From positions 1 through 34,746 of the forward strand of contig JANQRB010000181.1 of NCBI GenBank assembly GCA_028284775.1: DNA of 34,746 bases, in the 5' to 3' direction. The notes below the pieces were generated by a model, which was not told where the DNA came from, ran no database searches, and saw only the letters and a list, made by a program, of their open reading frames with translations. Positions 16,374 through 24,848 of the stretch are shown here, in pieces. Each line of letters begins with the position of its first letter. Position 1 is the stretch's first letter. This stretch comes from Candidatus Kapaibacterium sp. Lineage in GTDB: Bacteria > Bacteroidota > Ignavibacteria > Kapaibacteriales > UBA7675. A program made the translations under genes and the position numbers.

Positions 16374-17657
16374 TTAGGGAGAACTGTGATTCGTCAGTGC
16401 AGTTTTGAGCCTTCTTTGCCGCTGCCGCAGGATTCGCGGCACAAATATCAGCAGTATCAAGATGAGTGAAAGGCCGTGGACCGGCAAGCGCCACCACCAG
16501 GCCGGGCTGGCACTGAATTCCCGCGACCGGTAGTTGTACACAACGGCTTTTGTCAGCTTGCACCAGGCCAGAAAGGCGTCGCCGATAGCCATGGCGCCAA
16601 AGGCGTAGCGTTTGCGATTGTTAAATGTCATCGGAAATCCCAGAGCTTCGAAGCTTTGCCGGTAGGCGAGCGCCCGCGCCGAGTCGCCAAGGCAGCGCGC
16701 CGCGGCAAGCGAAACGATGGTCGCGGCTGATCCCACGCCAAGAATGACAGGTCCCGAGTCGATATCGCCGCTGCCTTCCGTACCGTGGGGATATTCGCGA
16801 ATACACGGCATTCCCATCAACTCCGTGGCGAAATGTTCTAAGTAAAGACGATATTGCGCAAGGGCGAATTCTGGATCGATTTCGGCCAGAAAACGGAGCA
16901 TCAGACTTTGTGAACAACCGCGGGCTCCTTCCAGCGCTTCACCGGAAAGAGGGTGTACCATATGCGGAATTAAGCCGGTGTGCGGATCGAGAGTCTTTTG
17001 TGTTGCCTGAAGCCATCGCTTAACATCGCCGGCGAAGCGCGGCTCAAGTATTTTGTCGTGCAGGTTAAGGGCAGCGACTCCTATCAAGCCGTCACATGGC
17101 CATGCCATCTGTGTGTAGGATTGCAAATGCGGCGTGTCGCTGCCGCGCAGCGCTTCAGCAAAGAGCCGGCAATCGCGGACGAAGCGTTCAATCTCAACTT
17201 GTTTGCGGATGGCGGGCGGTTGCATCAGCAAAACACAGCCCCGCAGCCAGTTCTTCCAGGAATGGTAAAACGCGCCATAGGGTGGTTGCAGCTTCATCGG
17301 AAACGGCGCTTTTGCCGCCGGCATATCCAGGTTCTTTAGTGCGAAACGAGCTTCACGCAGCGCCTCATGCCAGAGGGGGCTGTCGGTTGCAACCTGTCGT
17401 CCGATGGCTGCCCAGGCCAGACCATAGAGTACATGGCTAAAATAGAATCCCTCCGGGTAGACACTTTGCATGTCTTCTGCCATGCCATCATTGATTCTGG
17501 CTCGCAAGTATGACAGCTGCATGACAACCGATCTATCAAAGCTGCTGTACGTATCTCGGTCAACCCGCATCGAATCACCATTATGATAGAGACGAATGTT
17601 GACAATACCTACAATTCCCAGAATGGCAAACAGCGCGATTTTGCGCAGCGTTTTCAT
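16374..17657 (-). CDS. Membrane-anchored, mostly alpha-helical protein of unknown function
   Basis: The frame is open from 17819, but ATG at 17657 is chosen because AAGGAT lies 2 nt before it and it is directly followed by a transmembrane segment (KIALFAILGIVGIVNIRLY). The 427 residues end with a second membrane segment (LPVHGLSLILILLIFVPRIL) and a basic tail. Between them lie many helices with conserved-looking loops: PYGAFYHSWKNWLRGC, MAWPCDGLIGVAALNL, IREYPHGTEGSGDIDSGPVILGVG and NNRKRYAFGAMAIGDAFLAW. This pattern suggests an alpha/alpha toroid such as those of sugar- or terpene-acting enzymes, with acidic residues in the loops as possible catalysts. I do not recognise a named family. It is divergent from a substrate-binding lipoprotein gene. 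Confidence 0.8.
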   Translation of the reverse strand: MKTLRKIALFAILGIVGIVNIRLYHNGDSMRVDRDTYSSFDRSVVMQLSYLRARINDGMAEDMQSVYPEGFYFSHVLYGLAWAAIGRQVATDSPLWHEALREARFALKNLDMPAAKAPFPMKLQPPYGAFYHSWKNWLRGCVLLMQPPAIRKQVEIERFVRDCRLFAEALRGSDTPHLQSYTQMAWPCDGLIGVAALNLHDKILEPRFAGDVKRWLQATQKTLDPHTGLIPHMVHPLSGEALEGARGCSQSLMLRFLAEIDPEFALAQYRLYLEHFATELMGMPCIREYPHGTEGSGDIDSGPVILGVGSAATIVSLAAARCLGDSARALAYRQSFEALGFPMTFNNRKRYAFGAMAIGDAFLAWCKLTKAVVYNYRSREFSASPAWWWRLPVHGLSLILILLIFVPRILRQRQRRLKTALTNHSSP

Positions 17658-18097
17658 AGATCCTTCGTCTGTCTGTTTCGGATAAGCCGGCCTGTCCTCT
17701 GCCCCAGTGGCCTGCTTGAGATTCGGACTGACCACGCCATACGGGTAAACAGCTAAATCGTTGCTCGGGAGTTTGGTCACGATAGCCTGCCTCACTGCGC
17801 GCCGACTCTCGCGGGACAAAAATTCCGGCTCAGGCTGCTCGATCTGAAAAACTTGAGGAAGCTCGCACTGCGCATCTTGTCGGAAGCAATCGCGAGCCCA
17901 CGAATGTAGCTGGGCCAGACGCAGCGGCGAGCCTGATCGGAAGATTTCCGCAATTCGAACCGGGCAGACGGTATTCCCGAAACCGGTGATGTTGGCATTA
18001 GGATTTTCATATCCTTCTGTGGTATTTTAGCGTTTTCCGACCTGTGCCGGGGTTGGAGACCTACGTAGATCTGTACCATTGCATCAAGGATTTCTCC
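17658..18097. other. 440-bp divergent intergenic region
   Basis: This stretch separates two divergent genes and should carry both promoters. Open frames exist on the minus strand (17658-17819 and 17792-18079), but they are upstream extensions without start signals or domains. CTACGTAG near 18060 is a short palindrome close to the lipoprotein start. Nothing else could be supported. Confidence 0.45.
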
Positions 18098-19327
18098 ATG
18101 CGTAAGCCTCTTATTGCAATCTGTCTACTTTGTTCGGCCATTGTTTTTTCCTGCAGCGATGACGATCCCGTGCGCAATGACGCCGATCCGATCGAGATCG
18201 ACATTGCAGCTCTATTGAGTGTATCCGGAAGTATCGCCGACGTCGGTCAGTCTGTTGAGGCAGCCCTGGAGTTGGCCAGGGAGGATATCAATCAGCAGTT
18301 GGCAGATGAAGTTTTGCTCAATCCGATCACCGTCTACAACAGTAATTCGGAGCCGGACTCCGCCGCCCGTCAGATGGCAAATATCAAAGCGGCGGGAGTA
18401 GATGTTGTGGTTGGCCCCGTCACCAGCGCAGAGGTGACCGAAGCTAAACCCTTCGCCGACGAAAATTCCATGTTGCTGCTCAGCCCGTCCAGCGTCTCGC
18501 AGACGCTCAGTATTGCCGGCGACAACGTCTTTCGTTTTTTGCCGGACGATGCCTTGCAGGCCGAAGCCATGACAGCAATGATTGCGGATGACGGTATCGA
18601 GGCGCTTGTCACGGTCAACCGCAGCGACGTCTGGGGTATCGATCTGGCGGAAACGGTATTGGAATTGAATAAAGAAGCGGGGCGCGACAATGTTGGTTTG
18701 TTCCCCTATGCAACTGATACGGAAGACTTTGCCAATGTGCTGACCCTGATGGCCGCGGCAGTCGAGAATGCTGTCGAAGAGCACGGAGCGGACAAGGTCG
18801 GCGTTTATCTCCTTGCATTTACCGAGGCTGAGATCATCTTATCGCAGGCTGCCAACATCAGCATTCTCGGCGATGTGCGCTGGTATGGCGTTTCGGCGCT
18901 CTCGCAAAATCCGACCGTTATCGCAAATGCAGAGGCGGCCGCATTCGCCTCCAAGGTTGGTTTCCCCTGCCCCAACTTCGGCCTGGACGACAACAACGAA
19001 AGTGTCTGGAAGCCGGTGCAGGATCGACTCGCGACAAAGCTGGGCCGCGAACCGGAAATATTCGCAATGGCGGCCTATGATATCGCCTGGGTTGTCGTTC
19101 GGACTTTTCTTGCCGAATCTTCCCACGATGTCGAGACACTTAAAGCCAGTCTTCCAGGAGTGGCGGCCAACTATAATGGCGTGACCGGGAACACGACACT
19201 TAATGCGGCAGGCGACCGCGCCGGCGGCAATTATGCATTCTGGTCCATTGTTGATGTCGGCGGCAGCTTCGAGTGGCGTCGCACGGCTATCTATAACAGT
19301 TCGACGCAAGAGCTGACGAGAGACTGA
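18098..19327 (+). CDS. Orphan periplasmic-binding lipoprotein (branched-chain amino acid type, Peripla_BP_6)
   Basis: ATG at 18098 is chosen over the in-frame 18044 because AAGGA precedes it and the lipoprotein signal MRKPLIAICLLCSAIVFSC follows directly (lipidated Cys19). The 409 residues match the type I periplasmic-binding fold: IDIAALLSVSGSIADVGQSVEAALELAREDIN, DSAARQMANIKAAGVDVVVGPVTSAEV, LLLSPSSVSQTL, VFRFLPDDALQAEAM and AMAAYDIAWVVVRTF. Such proteins normally deliver amino acids or small acids to an ABC importer or act as a receptor, but no permease or ATPase genes are adjacent. An outer-membrane-anchored sensor or scavenger is possible. Confidence 0.9.
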   Translation: MRKPLIAICLLCSAIVFSCSDDDPVRNDADPIEIDIAALLSVSGSIADVGQSVEAALELAREDINQQLADEVLLNPITVYNSNSEPDSAARQMANIKAAGVDVVVGPVTSAEVTEAKPFADENSMLLLSPSSVSQTLSIAGDNVFRFLPDDALQAEAMTAMIADDGIEALVTVNRSDVWGIDLAETVLELNKEAGRDNVGLFPYATDTEDFANVLTLMAAAVENAVEEHGADKVGVYLLAFTEAEIILSQAANISILGDVRWYGVSALSQNPTVIANAEAAAFASKVGFPCPNFGLDDNNESVWKPVQDRLATKLGREPEIFAMAAYDIAWVVVRTFLAESSHDVETLKASLPGVAANYNGVTGNTTLNAAGDRAGGNYAFWSIVDVGGSFEWRRTAIYNSSTQELTRD

Positions 19328-19675
19328 TGTTGTCGCATTAATAACAGCGCCTGGCAGCCATCTCCTGATCTGTCTGATGCGCTTATGGCCTTGGCGGCTT
19401 GTGTTCATGCGAGTAACACGGGGGCCAGGGGATTGTCGGTAAGGTCGGGCTAAGCCCAAAGGAAAACTGTTTGACCTGACTGTTGTTCCCCTCGAATGAT
19501 TAACACAACCGACCTGTGCTGTCTCTTGCTTTGCGGGAAACATCACAGGTCGTTTAGCTTTGCGCAAACAGGAGTGGCAATCTGACGATCGACAATAATT
19601 AACATCGGATTATCATTCGGAGAAGTTAAACGTCCCGATTTCGCCTTCTTTGAGTCAGGCGTATTCGGGAATCGG
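19328..19675. other. 348-bp convergent gap with one hairpin
   Basis: This stretch lies between the ends of the binding-protein gene and the SRPBCC gene. It holds the inverted repeat at 19510-19552. No coding capacity was recognised. Confidence 0.5.
19510..19552 (+). terminator. Possible terminator hairpin with a long loop
   Basis: CGACCTGTG (19510-19518) and CACAGGTCG (19544-19552) form a perfect 9-bp stem with a 25-nt loop, followed by TTTAGCTTT. The distance of about 180 bp from the preceding stop and the long loop keep confidence low. Confidence 0.4.
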
Positions 19676-20116
19676 TCAGGCAGCCTTTTCGCAATAGCTC
19701 TTCACCGCATCCATATCGCCTTCAATCGCTTTTTTGATCATACCCATTACAATTGGATTCATGAGTTTGGCCAGCAGTTTATGGGCGCGAGCTTCCATGA
19801 ACAATGTTAATTCCGTTGCTTCCGGCAATGACTTGACGGTAAAGATGGTATCCCAAACCGTGCCGTGACTATCGGCTACAATACGAATGCGATCATTCTC
19901 TACAAATTCTGTTACTTCGAGTTCCGTCGTGGCTTCTTTGCCTTTCATAAGACGAGTCTCCCGGAAACGCGTACCGACACCTGATTTGATGTCGGACAGA
20001 ATCTCAATTTTAACGATCTGCGGAATCGCCTTCGAAAAATGCTCAATATCGGCGATGGTATGGAACACTACATCGATTGCTGCGTTGATCGATCGAGTAA
20101 TTGTAACGCTGGGCAT
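19676..20116 (-). CDS. SRPBCC (START-like/polyketide cyclase) family protein
   Basis: This 146-residue protein has the helix-grip layout: first strand SVTITRSINAAIDVVFHTIADIEHFSKAIPQIVKIEIL, the strand pattern GVGTRFRETRL...TTELEVTEFVENDRIRIVADSHGTVWDTIFTVKSL...TELTLFMEARA, and the long C-terminal helix (MGMIKKAIEGDMDAVKSYCEKAA). SRPBCC domains bind hydrophobic ligands in a cavity, and many stand-alone members have no known role. GGAGG 4 nt before the ATG supports the start. It is divergent from the Crp/Fnr gene, 289 bp away, whose regulator may act on this gap. Confidence 0.88.
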   Translation of the reverse strand: MPSVTITRSINAAIDVVFHTIADIEHFSKAIPQIVKIEILSDIKSGVGTRFRETRLMKGKEATTELEVTEFVENDRIRIVADSHGTVWDTIFTVKSLPEATELTLFMEARAHKLLAKLMNPIVMGMIKKAIEGDMDAVKSYCEKAA

Positions 20117-20405
20117 TCCGCCTCCACTGTTGTGAGTATTCGTACAAAAAGCCGGAGATGAACTTAAGAGTTGAATGAGATATTGCCTGGAAAATCAGCC
20201 TGATGGCTCACGAACTTCCTGTACATCAGTCCTTGCGCCGGAATATAATCAAGGAATCGGTCATTTTTCACAATTGTCGTATTTTGCCTTCCGCTGCGAA
20301 AATTCCTCTCCGTCCAACCGGATCGCTTCGCGCAGCGCCGTTCCGAATGGGTCTCGGTGATTCAATGAACGATAGAAAACATTCTGCAAGCAGCGCGCTC
20401 TGTCC

Positions 20406-20999
20406 ATGCCACTTTTCGATCAACTGATAGCGCACATAAGGGAAATTGTCACATTGAATGACAGCGAGGCCGCACTTGTTGTTAAAAGATTTCGCCGGCG
20501 CGATCTGAGGCGGAAAGAGGTATTACTGCAGAATGGCGAAATTTCAAGTCACATGCGCTACATAGCGAAAGGATGTCTCCGGGCATATTACCTTGATGAC
20601 AAGGCTCAGGAGCACGTAGTTCAGCTGGGCATTGAAAACTGGTGGATCAATGACTTGTACAGCTATCTGACGCAAACGCCGGCGCGTTACACCGTGCAGG
20701 CTATTGAAGCCACAACAGTCCTTCAGATTCACCGTGATGCTATGGAGTTGCTTTTTCGAGAGGTTCCGGCCGTCGAACGATTCTTTCGGCTGAAGATTGA
20801 AAGCGCGTATGTGGCATTGCAGGAACACAACCTGAACCTCAACAGCAAGACCGCTGCCGAGCGTTTCCTCGAATTTCGCCGCCGATACCGGAATCTGGAA
20901 CAACGGGTACCGCAATATATGATCGCATCCTATCTTGGAATTACGCCGGAGTTTTTGAGCAGTATCCGTCAAAAACTCAGCGCGGGACACTTTTCTTAA
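20406..20999 (+). CDS. Crp/Fnr family transcriptional regulator
   Basis: This 197-residue protein has a cyclic-nucleotide-binding-like sensor domain (about 20-115: RRRDLRRKEVLLQNGEISSHMRYIAKGCLRAYYLD...VVQLGIENWWINDLYSY) and a compact C-terminal HTH (QYMIASYLGITPEFLSSIRQKL, about 168-190). This short form is the usual Bacteroidota type. The cysteine cluster of true Fnr is absent, so iron-sulfur oxygen sensing is not indicated. It is followed after 70 bp on the same strand by an MFS exporter, a likely target, and faces an SRPBCC gene. The chosen ATG lacks a clear Shine-Dalgarno. Confidence 0.9.
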   Translation: MPLFDQLIAHIREIVTLNDSEAALVVKRFRRRDLRRKEVLLQNGEISSHMRYIAKGCLRAYYLDDKAQEHVVQLGIENWWINDLYSYLTQTPARYTVQAIEATTVLQIHRDAMELLFREVPAVERFFRLKIESAYVALQEHNLNLNSKTAAERFLEFRRRYRNLEQRVPQYMIASYLGITPEFLSSIRQKLSAGHFS

Positions 21000-21069
21000 T
21001 CCAGCTTAAGATTTTCTTCCTCACGATTTCCGACCTTGTACTGTTCAACACTTTGAAAGTATCAGGTCG

Positions 21070-22347
21070 ATGAAACGTGGACAAAAGACGATCTCATTCA
21101 GCGAATTTGTCGCTCTCATAGCTTTAACGATGGCTCTTGTGGCCTTTGCGATTAACATGATTCTCCCGGCCTTGCAGCAAATAGGGAAGGATCTGGCGCT
21201 GGGAGACCCGAATGACGTTCAGCTTATAGTTTCTTTGCTTTATCTGGGGCTGGCCATTGGTCAATTGCTCTTCGGACCCTTGTCCGACAGCATCGGTCGC
21301 AAGCCGTCGATGTTGTTCGGGCTGATTGTGTTTGCGACCGGTTGCCTCATTTCGATCTGCGCGGAGAGCTTCGGCGTACTGCTGAGCGGTCAGCTTATCC
21401 AGGGGATAGGCCTGGGAGCGCCGCGTATCGTCACGGTCGCAATAGTGCGCGATAACTTTGTCGGGCGCGAGATGGCACGGGTGATGTCTTTCATTATGGT
21501 CGTATTCATATTTGTTCCGACGGTCTCACCCGCTCTGGGCCAGGCGATTATGTTTAATGCCTCCTGGACTGCAATTTATGCGCTGTTGCTTGGACTGACG
21601 CTCTTGATGTTGATCTGGTTTCATCTGCGACTGGCCGAAAGTCTGCCGCGGTCGCAGCGTACCGCGCTTTCACTCGCGAGGTTGATAAAGGAACTTCGCG
21701 AGCTATGCAATAGTCCGCGGGCGATCGGCTACACAGTACTGTCGGGTTTGATTTCCAGCGCATTTATTGCCTACTTGAACTTGTCGCAACAGATTTTCCA
21801 GGTACAGTATCAATTGGGTGCACAGTACCCTTTTTATTTCGCCATCCTCTCTTTGGGACTGGGCGCCGCCTCATTACTTAACGGCCGAATTGTACTCCGG
21901 TTTGGCATGACACGTCTGACGAAGTGGGCATTGTTCACCAGTGGCGGTGTATCGACAATCTTTTGCTGCGTTGCCTACCTCTTTTTGGGGCACCCTCCAT
22001 TCTGGATGTTAATGCTCGTTATGATGATATTGCTCTTTTGTTTCGGCATTCTCGTCGGCAACCTGAACGCTCTGGCGATGGAGCCGCTGGGGCATATCGC
22101 CGGAATTGGCGCCGCTTTCGTTGGCTCGCTGTCGACATTTATCTCCGTGCCCGTCGCCATCCTCATCGGCAAGTGCTATGACAACTCCGTGCTGCCACTA
22201 ATTGTCGGATTCGCGATATGCAGTGCTTTTTCACTTGTTGTTTTTTATTGGGTGAACGGCAAGAAGCGCCGACCGCTTGAGGTGATCAACAACAGTCCGC
22301 ACCGACCGACAGAGATATCGATTAGCTCAGACTCAAAGGTCCCATAA
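21070..22347 (+). CDS. MFS multidrug exporter, Bcr/CflA type
   Basis: This 425-residue protein is rich in transmembrane helices (about 12). The early ILPALQQIGKDL (31-42) and motif A, GPLSDSIGRKPS (69-80), are characteristic of drug:H+ antiporters of the Bcr/CflA group. Later helices and a basic C-terminal tail (VNGKKRRPLEVINN) complete the fold. It should pump small molecules out across the inner membrane using the proton gradient. The gene follows a Crp/Fnr regulator after 70 bp and may be controlled by it. The specific substrate is not predictable. Confidence 0.92.
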   Translation: MKRGQKTISFSEFVALIALTMALVAFAINMILPALQQIGKDLALGDPNDVQLIVSLLYLGLAIGQLLFGPLSDSIGRKPSMLFGLIVFATGCLISICAESFGVLLSGQLIQGIGLGAPRIVTVAIVRDNFVGREMARVMSFIMVVFIFVPTVSPALGQAIMFNASWTAIYALLLGLTLLMLIWFHLRLAESLPRSQRTALSLARLIKELRELCNSPRAIGYTVLSGLISSAFIAYLNLSQQIFQVQYQLGAQYPFYFAILSLGLGAASLLNGRIVLRFGMTRLTKWALFTSGGVSTIFCCVAYLFLGHPPFWMLMLVMMILLFCFGILVGNLNALAMEPLGHIAGIGAAFVGSLSTFISVPVAILIGKCYDNSVLPLIVGFAICSAFSLVVFYWVNGKKRRPLEVINNSPHRPTEISISSDSKVP

Positions 22348-22514
22348 GACCTGATGCAGTTGTTTGATTGATCGATGGGCGGGGCCGGAAGAATGGCCTA
22401 AGTCGGAGATAGTTAATGGGGAGGTGTTGGAGTTTTTTGGGATGGTTGGATCGTGGGTTGTGGGGAGTGGGAGTCGTGGCAATAGTTGCTGCATTAACAA
22501 ATGAGACCGAATGA

Positions 22515-22534
22515 GAGGGCCCGAAAGGGCCCTC
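22515..22534. repeat. GC-rich hairpin with GAAA tetraloop
   Basis: GAGGGCCC (22515-22522), loop GAAA, GGGCCCTC (22527-22534): a perfect 8-bp stem capped by a GNRA tetraloop when read as plus-strand RNA. There is no T-run after it. It sits at the centre of a G-rich to C-rich switch. Confidence 0.65.
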
Positions 22535-23075
22535 CCGCCGCCACCACCTCCAAAAACTTCAAGAGACTACCCACTAGCCTCCCTCGTCACCCCTGTCAAC
22601 CAAATGACACCGATGCCGTCTTTCACAATCTCAAAATTTCACTCGTCCGTTCGGATCAAGACAAATCTACTATTGCCCTGACAAAAAGAATCCTTGGAAT
22701 TGTTAAGCGGAACGCAGTTGTGCTGAACGTGTCGTAGGGCAGCTTAAGCGGGCGCGAATTCGCAATCACTGTGTCTGAAGTCATCAATGCAAAGGCCTCG
22801 GCCACTGCGTCCGGCTGTCAATAGCATGATTCTTACCGATGCAACAAAAAGATGACGAGTTCGGAATGTCTGTTTTAAGGAAGTTGGTTAATTCGATCGC
22901 TGAGGATAGAAGGCGTCCGACCACCGGTGATTATAGTATGCAAGTAGGTCCGTCACACTGGCAAGCGCAATGCGCTCATTTAGCTGCAAGCCAATGCAGC
23001 GTCTGATGAAGTATGCTTACATAGTTGCAGGTTGGCCGCGCATAACAATTGCCGCAACATTTTGGGACGAAGGGA

Positions 23076-23110
23076 AGGACCTCACAAACAGTTTGCGTCT
23101 GTGAGGTCCT
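23076..23110 (-). terminator. Terminator of the thioredoxin/OsmC operon
   Basis: AGGACCTCACA (23076-23086) and TGTGAGGTCCT (23100-23110) form a perfect 11-bp stem 10 bp after the OsmC stop codon on the minus strand, followed on that strand by TTCCCTTC. The GGACCTCA core is the same as in the terminator at 4987. Confidence 0.7.
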
Positions 23111-23120
23111 GTGAAGCTTG

Positions 23121-23546
23121 TCAGACCAGGCTGCCCTCTTCCATATCAACCGATGGCGCAAGACTCCACTCGCCGCGAATCAGCCGGGTTACGTAGCAGT
23201 TGTCGGCTTCCTGTATCAGGAGCGTTTTTTGTTCATCACTCAAGTCGCCCTCGATTTTGATCGCGGTTTCGACGGTGCTGGTCAAGGCGCCGCCGTCGCC
23301 TCGGCGTACGACCTGTCGCAGCTCCGCCTGCACGTCGCGAATTTCCCAGCCTTTACGGCGTGCCACGTTGCGAACTGTTGCTACCTTGCACATTGCGATG
23401 CCGGAAAGTACCAGCTCCACCGGCGCAAAACCGAGATCCGTTCCTTTACTGGCAATGGGTTCGTCGCCCAGGATGGAATGCCGGCCGTTACTGATTATCG
23501 ATTGGTAGCCCGTCGGTATGTTTTTGATCTTGATCGTCGTCGCCAT
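23121..23546 (-). CDS. OsmC/Ohr family protein
   Basis: This 141-residue protein has the two-cysteine OsmC pattern: Cys53 in the buried helix (APVELVLSGIAMCKVATVRNVARRKGW) and Cys117 in EADNCYVTRLIRG. In the family these reduce organic hydroperoxides, with lipoyl or thiol electron donors. The overall layout KIKNIPTGYQSIISNGRHSIL...LSDEQKTLLIQ is that of the YhfA/OsmC-like group. The start codon lies 4 nt after the end of the thioredoxin gene, so co-translation is likely and the thioredoxin may supply reducing power; that link is inference. A terminator follows. Confidence 0.92.
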   Translation of the reverse strand: MATTIKIKNIPTGYQSIISNGRHSILGDEPIASKGTDLGFAPVELVLSGIAMCKVATVRNVARRKGWEIRDVQAELRQVVRRGDGGALTSTVETAIKIEGDLSDEQKTLLIQEADNCYVTRLIRGEWSLAPSVDMEEGSLV

Positions 23547-23550
23547 AGTA

Positions 23551-23871
23551 TTATTCCCCGAGTAAAGTTGTTAAATTTTCCGCTATGTGTGATTCTGAAA
23601 CCAGCCCGGTCTGCCGCGAGCTCAATTCGCCATTTTTGAAGTAGAGAAGCGCGGGTACGCTCATCACGCCGAAGCGCTGCGAAGTTTCCCGGTTCGTGCC
23701 GATATCCAGCTTCGCAATCGTAACGCGTCCCTGGTATCTGTCCGCCAGACTTTCCAGGGTCGGAATCAGTTTGCGGCAGGGGCTGCACCACTCAGTGTAG
23801 CAATCCACCACCACAACCTCATTGTCTCGGATTGTTCGGTCGAAGCTGTCGTTGTCGATACTTTGAAGCAT
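23551..23871 (-). CDS. Thioredoxin
   Basis: This 106-residue single-domain protein shows EWCSPCRK with the redox pair Cys29/Cys32 and the cis-proline loop SVPALLYF (Pro73). The canonical site is WCGPC; here Gly is Ser, and an extra Cys24 replaces the common Phe/Trp of VDFWA, both unusual. It has no signal peptide, so it is cytoplasmic. It reduces disulfides of target proteins. The gene is 4 nt from an OsmC-family gene downstream and 71 bp from an AraC regulator gene upstream on the same strand, suggesting a small oxidative-stress unit. Confidence 0.94.
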   Translation of the reverse strand: MLQSIDNDSFDRTIRDNEVVVVDCYTEWCSPCRKLIPTLESLADRYQGRVTIAKLDIGTNRETSQRFGVMSVPALLYFKNGELSSRQTGLVSESHIAENLTTLLGE

Positions 23872-23942
23872 AGTTATTACTATCTGTCGTCAATCATTCA
23901 AAAATCAGATGGCGCAATATGCACAGGCTGGCGGCATGCCGA

Positions 23943-24848
23943 TTAGGCTTCGTTTCCCGAAAAGTTGGCAATTTTTCCCCTGGCGGTCTCTGCTCTGAAT
24001 TCAGAAGGTGACGTACCTTCTTTGCTCTTGAAAAAGCGACTGAAGGACTGAATACTATCAAAGCCCAGGGTGTAGGCGATTTCCTTGATCGGGCTCTCCG
24101 TATAGGCCAGCTGGCGGCGTGCCTCAAGTAAAATGCGATCCTGGATTATCTGCAGAGGCGATTTCTGCTTGAACTTGGCGAAGAGGTTGGCGAGGGTTTT
24201 AGGAGACTTATGTAGCAACTTCGCATAGTGGGCAACGCTGTGCATTCTGCGGAAGTGCTGCTCTACTAAAAAGTTAAACTGGCGCAGAATGTCCAGTCTG
24301 GCCTTGTCGATATTCGTAAAGCCCGCTCTTTCTTTCATCAATCTGGTGCAAAGGATCACCAATCGCTTCATCATCGTTTGCAGCATCTCGATCTGTAGCT
24401 CATCGTGGGATTGCATTTCGAGGCGCAGCATTTTCCATAATGTTTCGAACTTGTCCGACTCTTCCTTCGGAATCTTGACGATCGGAACCTGCGAAGCACC
24501 GAAAAACAATATCCCTTTGCAGCCGACTTCACTGTCATTATCGACGACGCAGTAGAATGGCCGATTGAATTGCAGGAGCCGCAAACTGCTCAGCTTGCGC
24601 ATTGTGACCCGGTGCAGATCCGTCAGAAAGAGAATTTGATTGCGAGTCAGGCAGTATTCAACGCCGTCCACCATCAAGCAGGTCTCGCTTTCCTGCACCC
24701 AGAGAATCGAGAGGCCGCTGTCGATCCGTTTCGCGAATGTCGCCCAGTTGGCGGTGGTAAGATGCGCAAGATGCAGAAACTCATCTGCCGCACCCCGAAA
24801 TTCAAGGTGAAACTGAGCTGGCTCCTGGGGCTGAACCTTGTTTTTCAT
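23943..24848 (-). CDS. AraC family transcriptional regulator
   Basis: Of 301 residues, the C-terminal about 95 contain the double-HTH of AraC proteins: MHSVAHYAKLLHKSPKTLANLFAKF and the signature SPIKEIAYTLGFDSIQSFSRFFKSKEGTSPSEFR. The N-terminal part (about 10-130) looks like a small cupin-type sensor (SGLSILWVQESETCLMVDGVEYCLTRNQILFL), followed by helices. It binds DNA as a dimer and responds to an unknown ligand. It lies 71 bp upstream of the thioredoxin/OsmC pair on the same strand, so it may be part of, or control, that unit. Confidence 0.93.
   Translation of the reverse strand: MKNKVQPQEPAQFHLEFRGAADEFLHLAHLTTANWATFAKRIDSGLSILWVQESETCLMVDGVEYCLTRNQILFLTDLHRVTMRKLSSLRLLQFNRPFYCVVDNDSEVGCKGILFFGASQVPIVKIPKEESDKFETLWKMLRLEMQSHDELQIEMLQTMMKRLVILCTRLMKERAGFTNIDKARLDILRQFNFLVEQHFRRMHSVAHYAKLLHKSPKTLANLFAKFKQKSPLQIIQDRILLEARRQLAYTESPIKEIAYTLGFDSIQSFSRFFKSKEGTSPSEFRAETARGKIANFSGNEA

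Larger units (their letters stand above)
22348..23120. other. 773-bp gap with skewed and hairpin-forming DNA
   Basis: From about 22400 to 22480 the plus strand is G/T-rich with runs of G, and from about 22530 to 22610 it is C/A-rich, with the perfect hairpin 22515-22534 between. The arms are imperfectly complementary (14 of 20 positions around a T-run/A-run pair). Further right, an open frame at 22501-22737 and other short frames show no domain. The terminator of the OsmC gene lies at 23076-23110. Confidence 0.5.

Noticed and set aside
17658..17819. 54-codon N-terminal extension of the helical membrane protein
   Set aside because: No start signal; ATG 17657 has AAGGAT upstream and begins directly with the membrane anchor.
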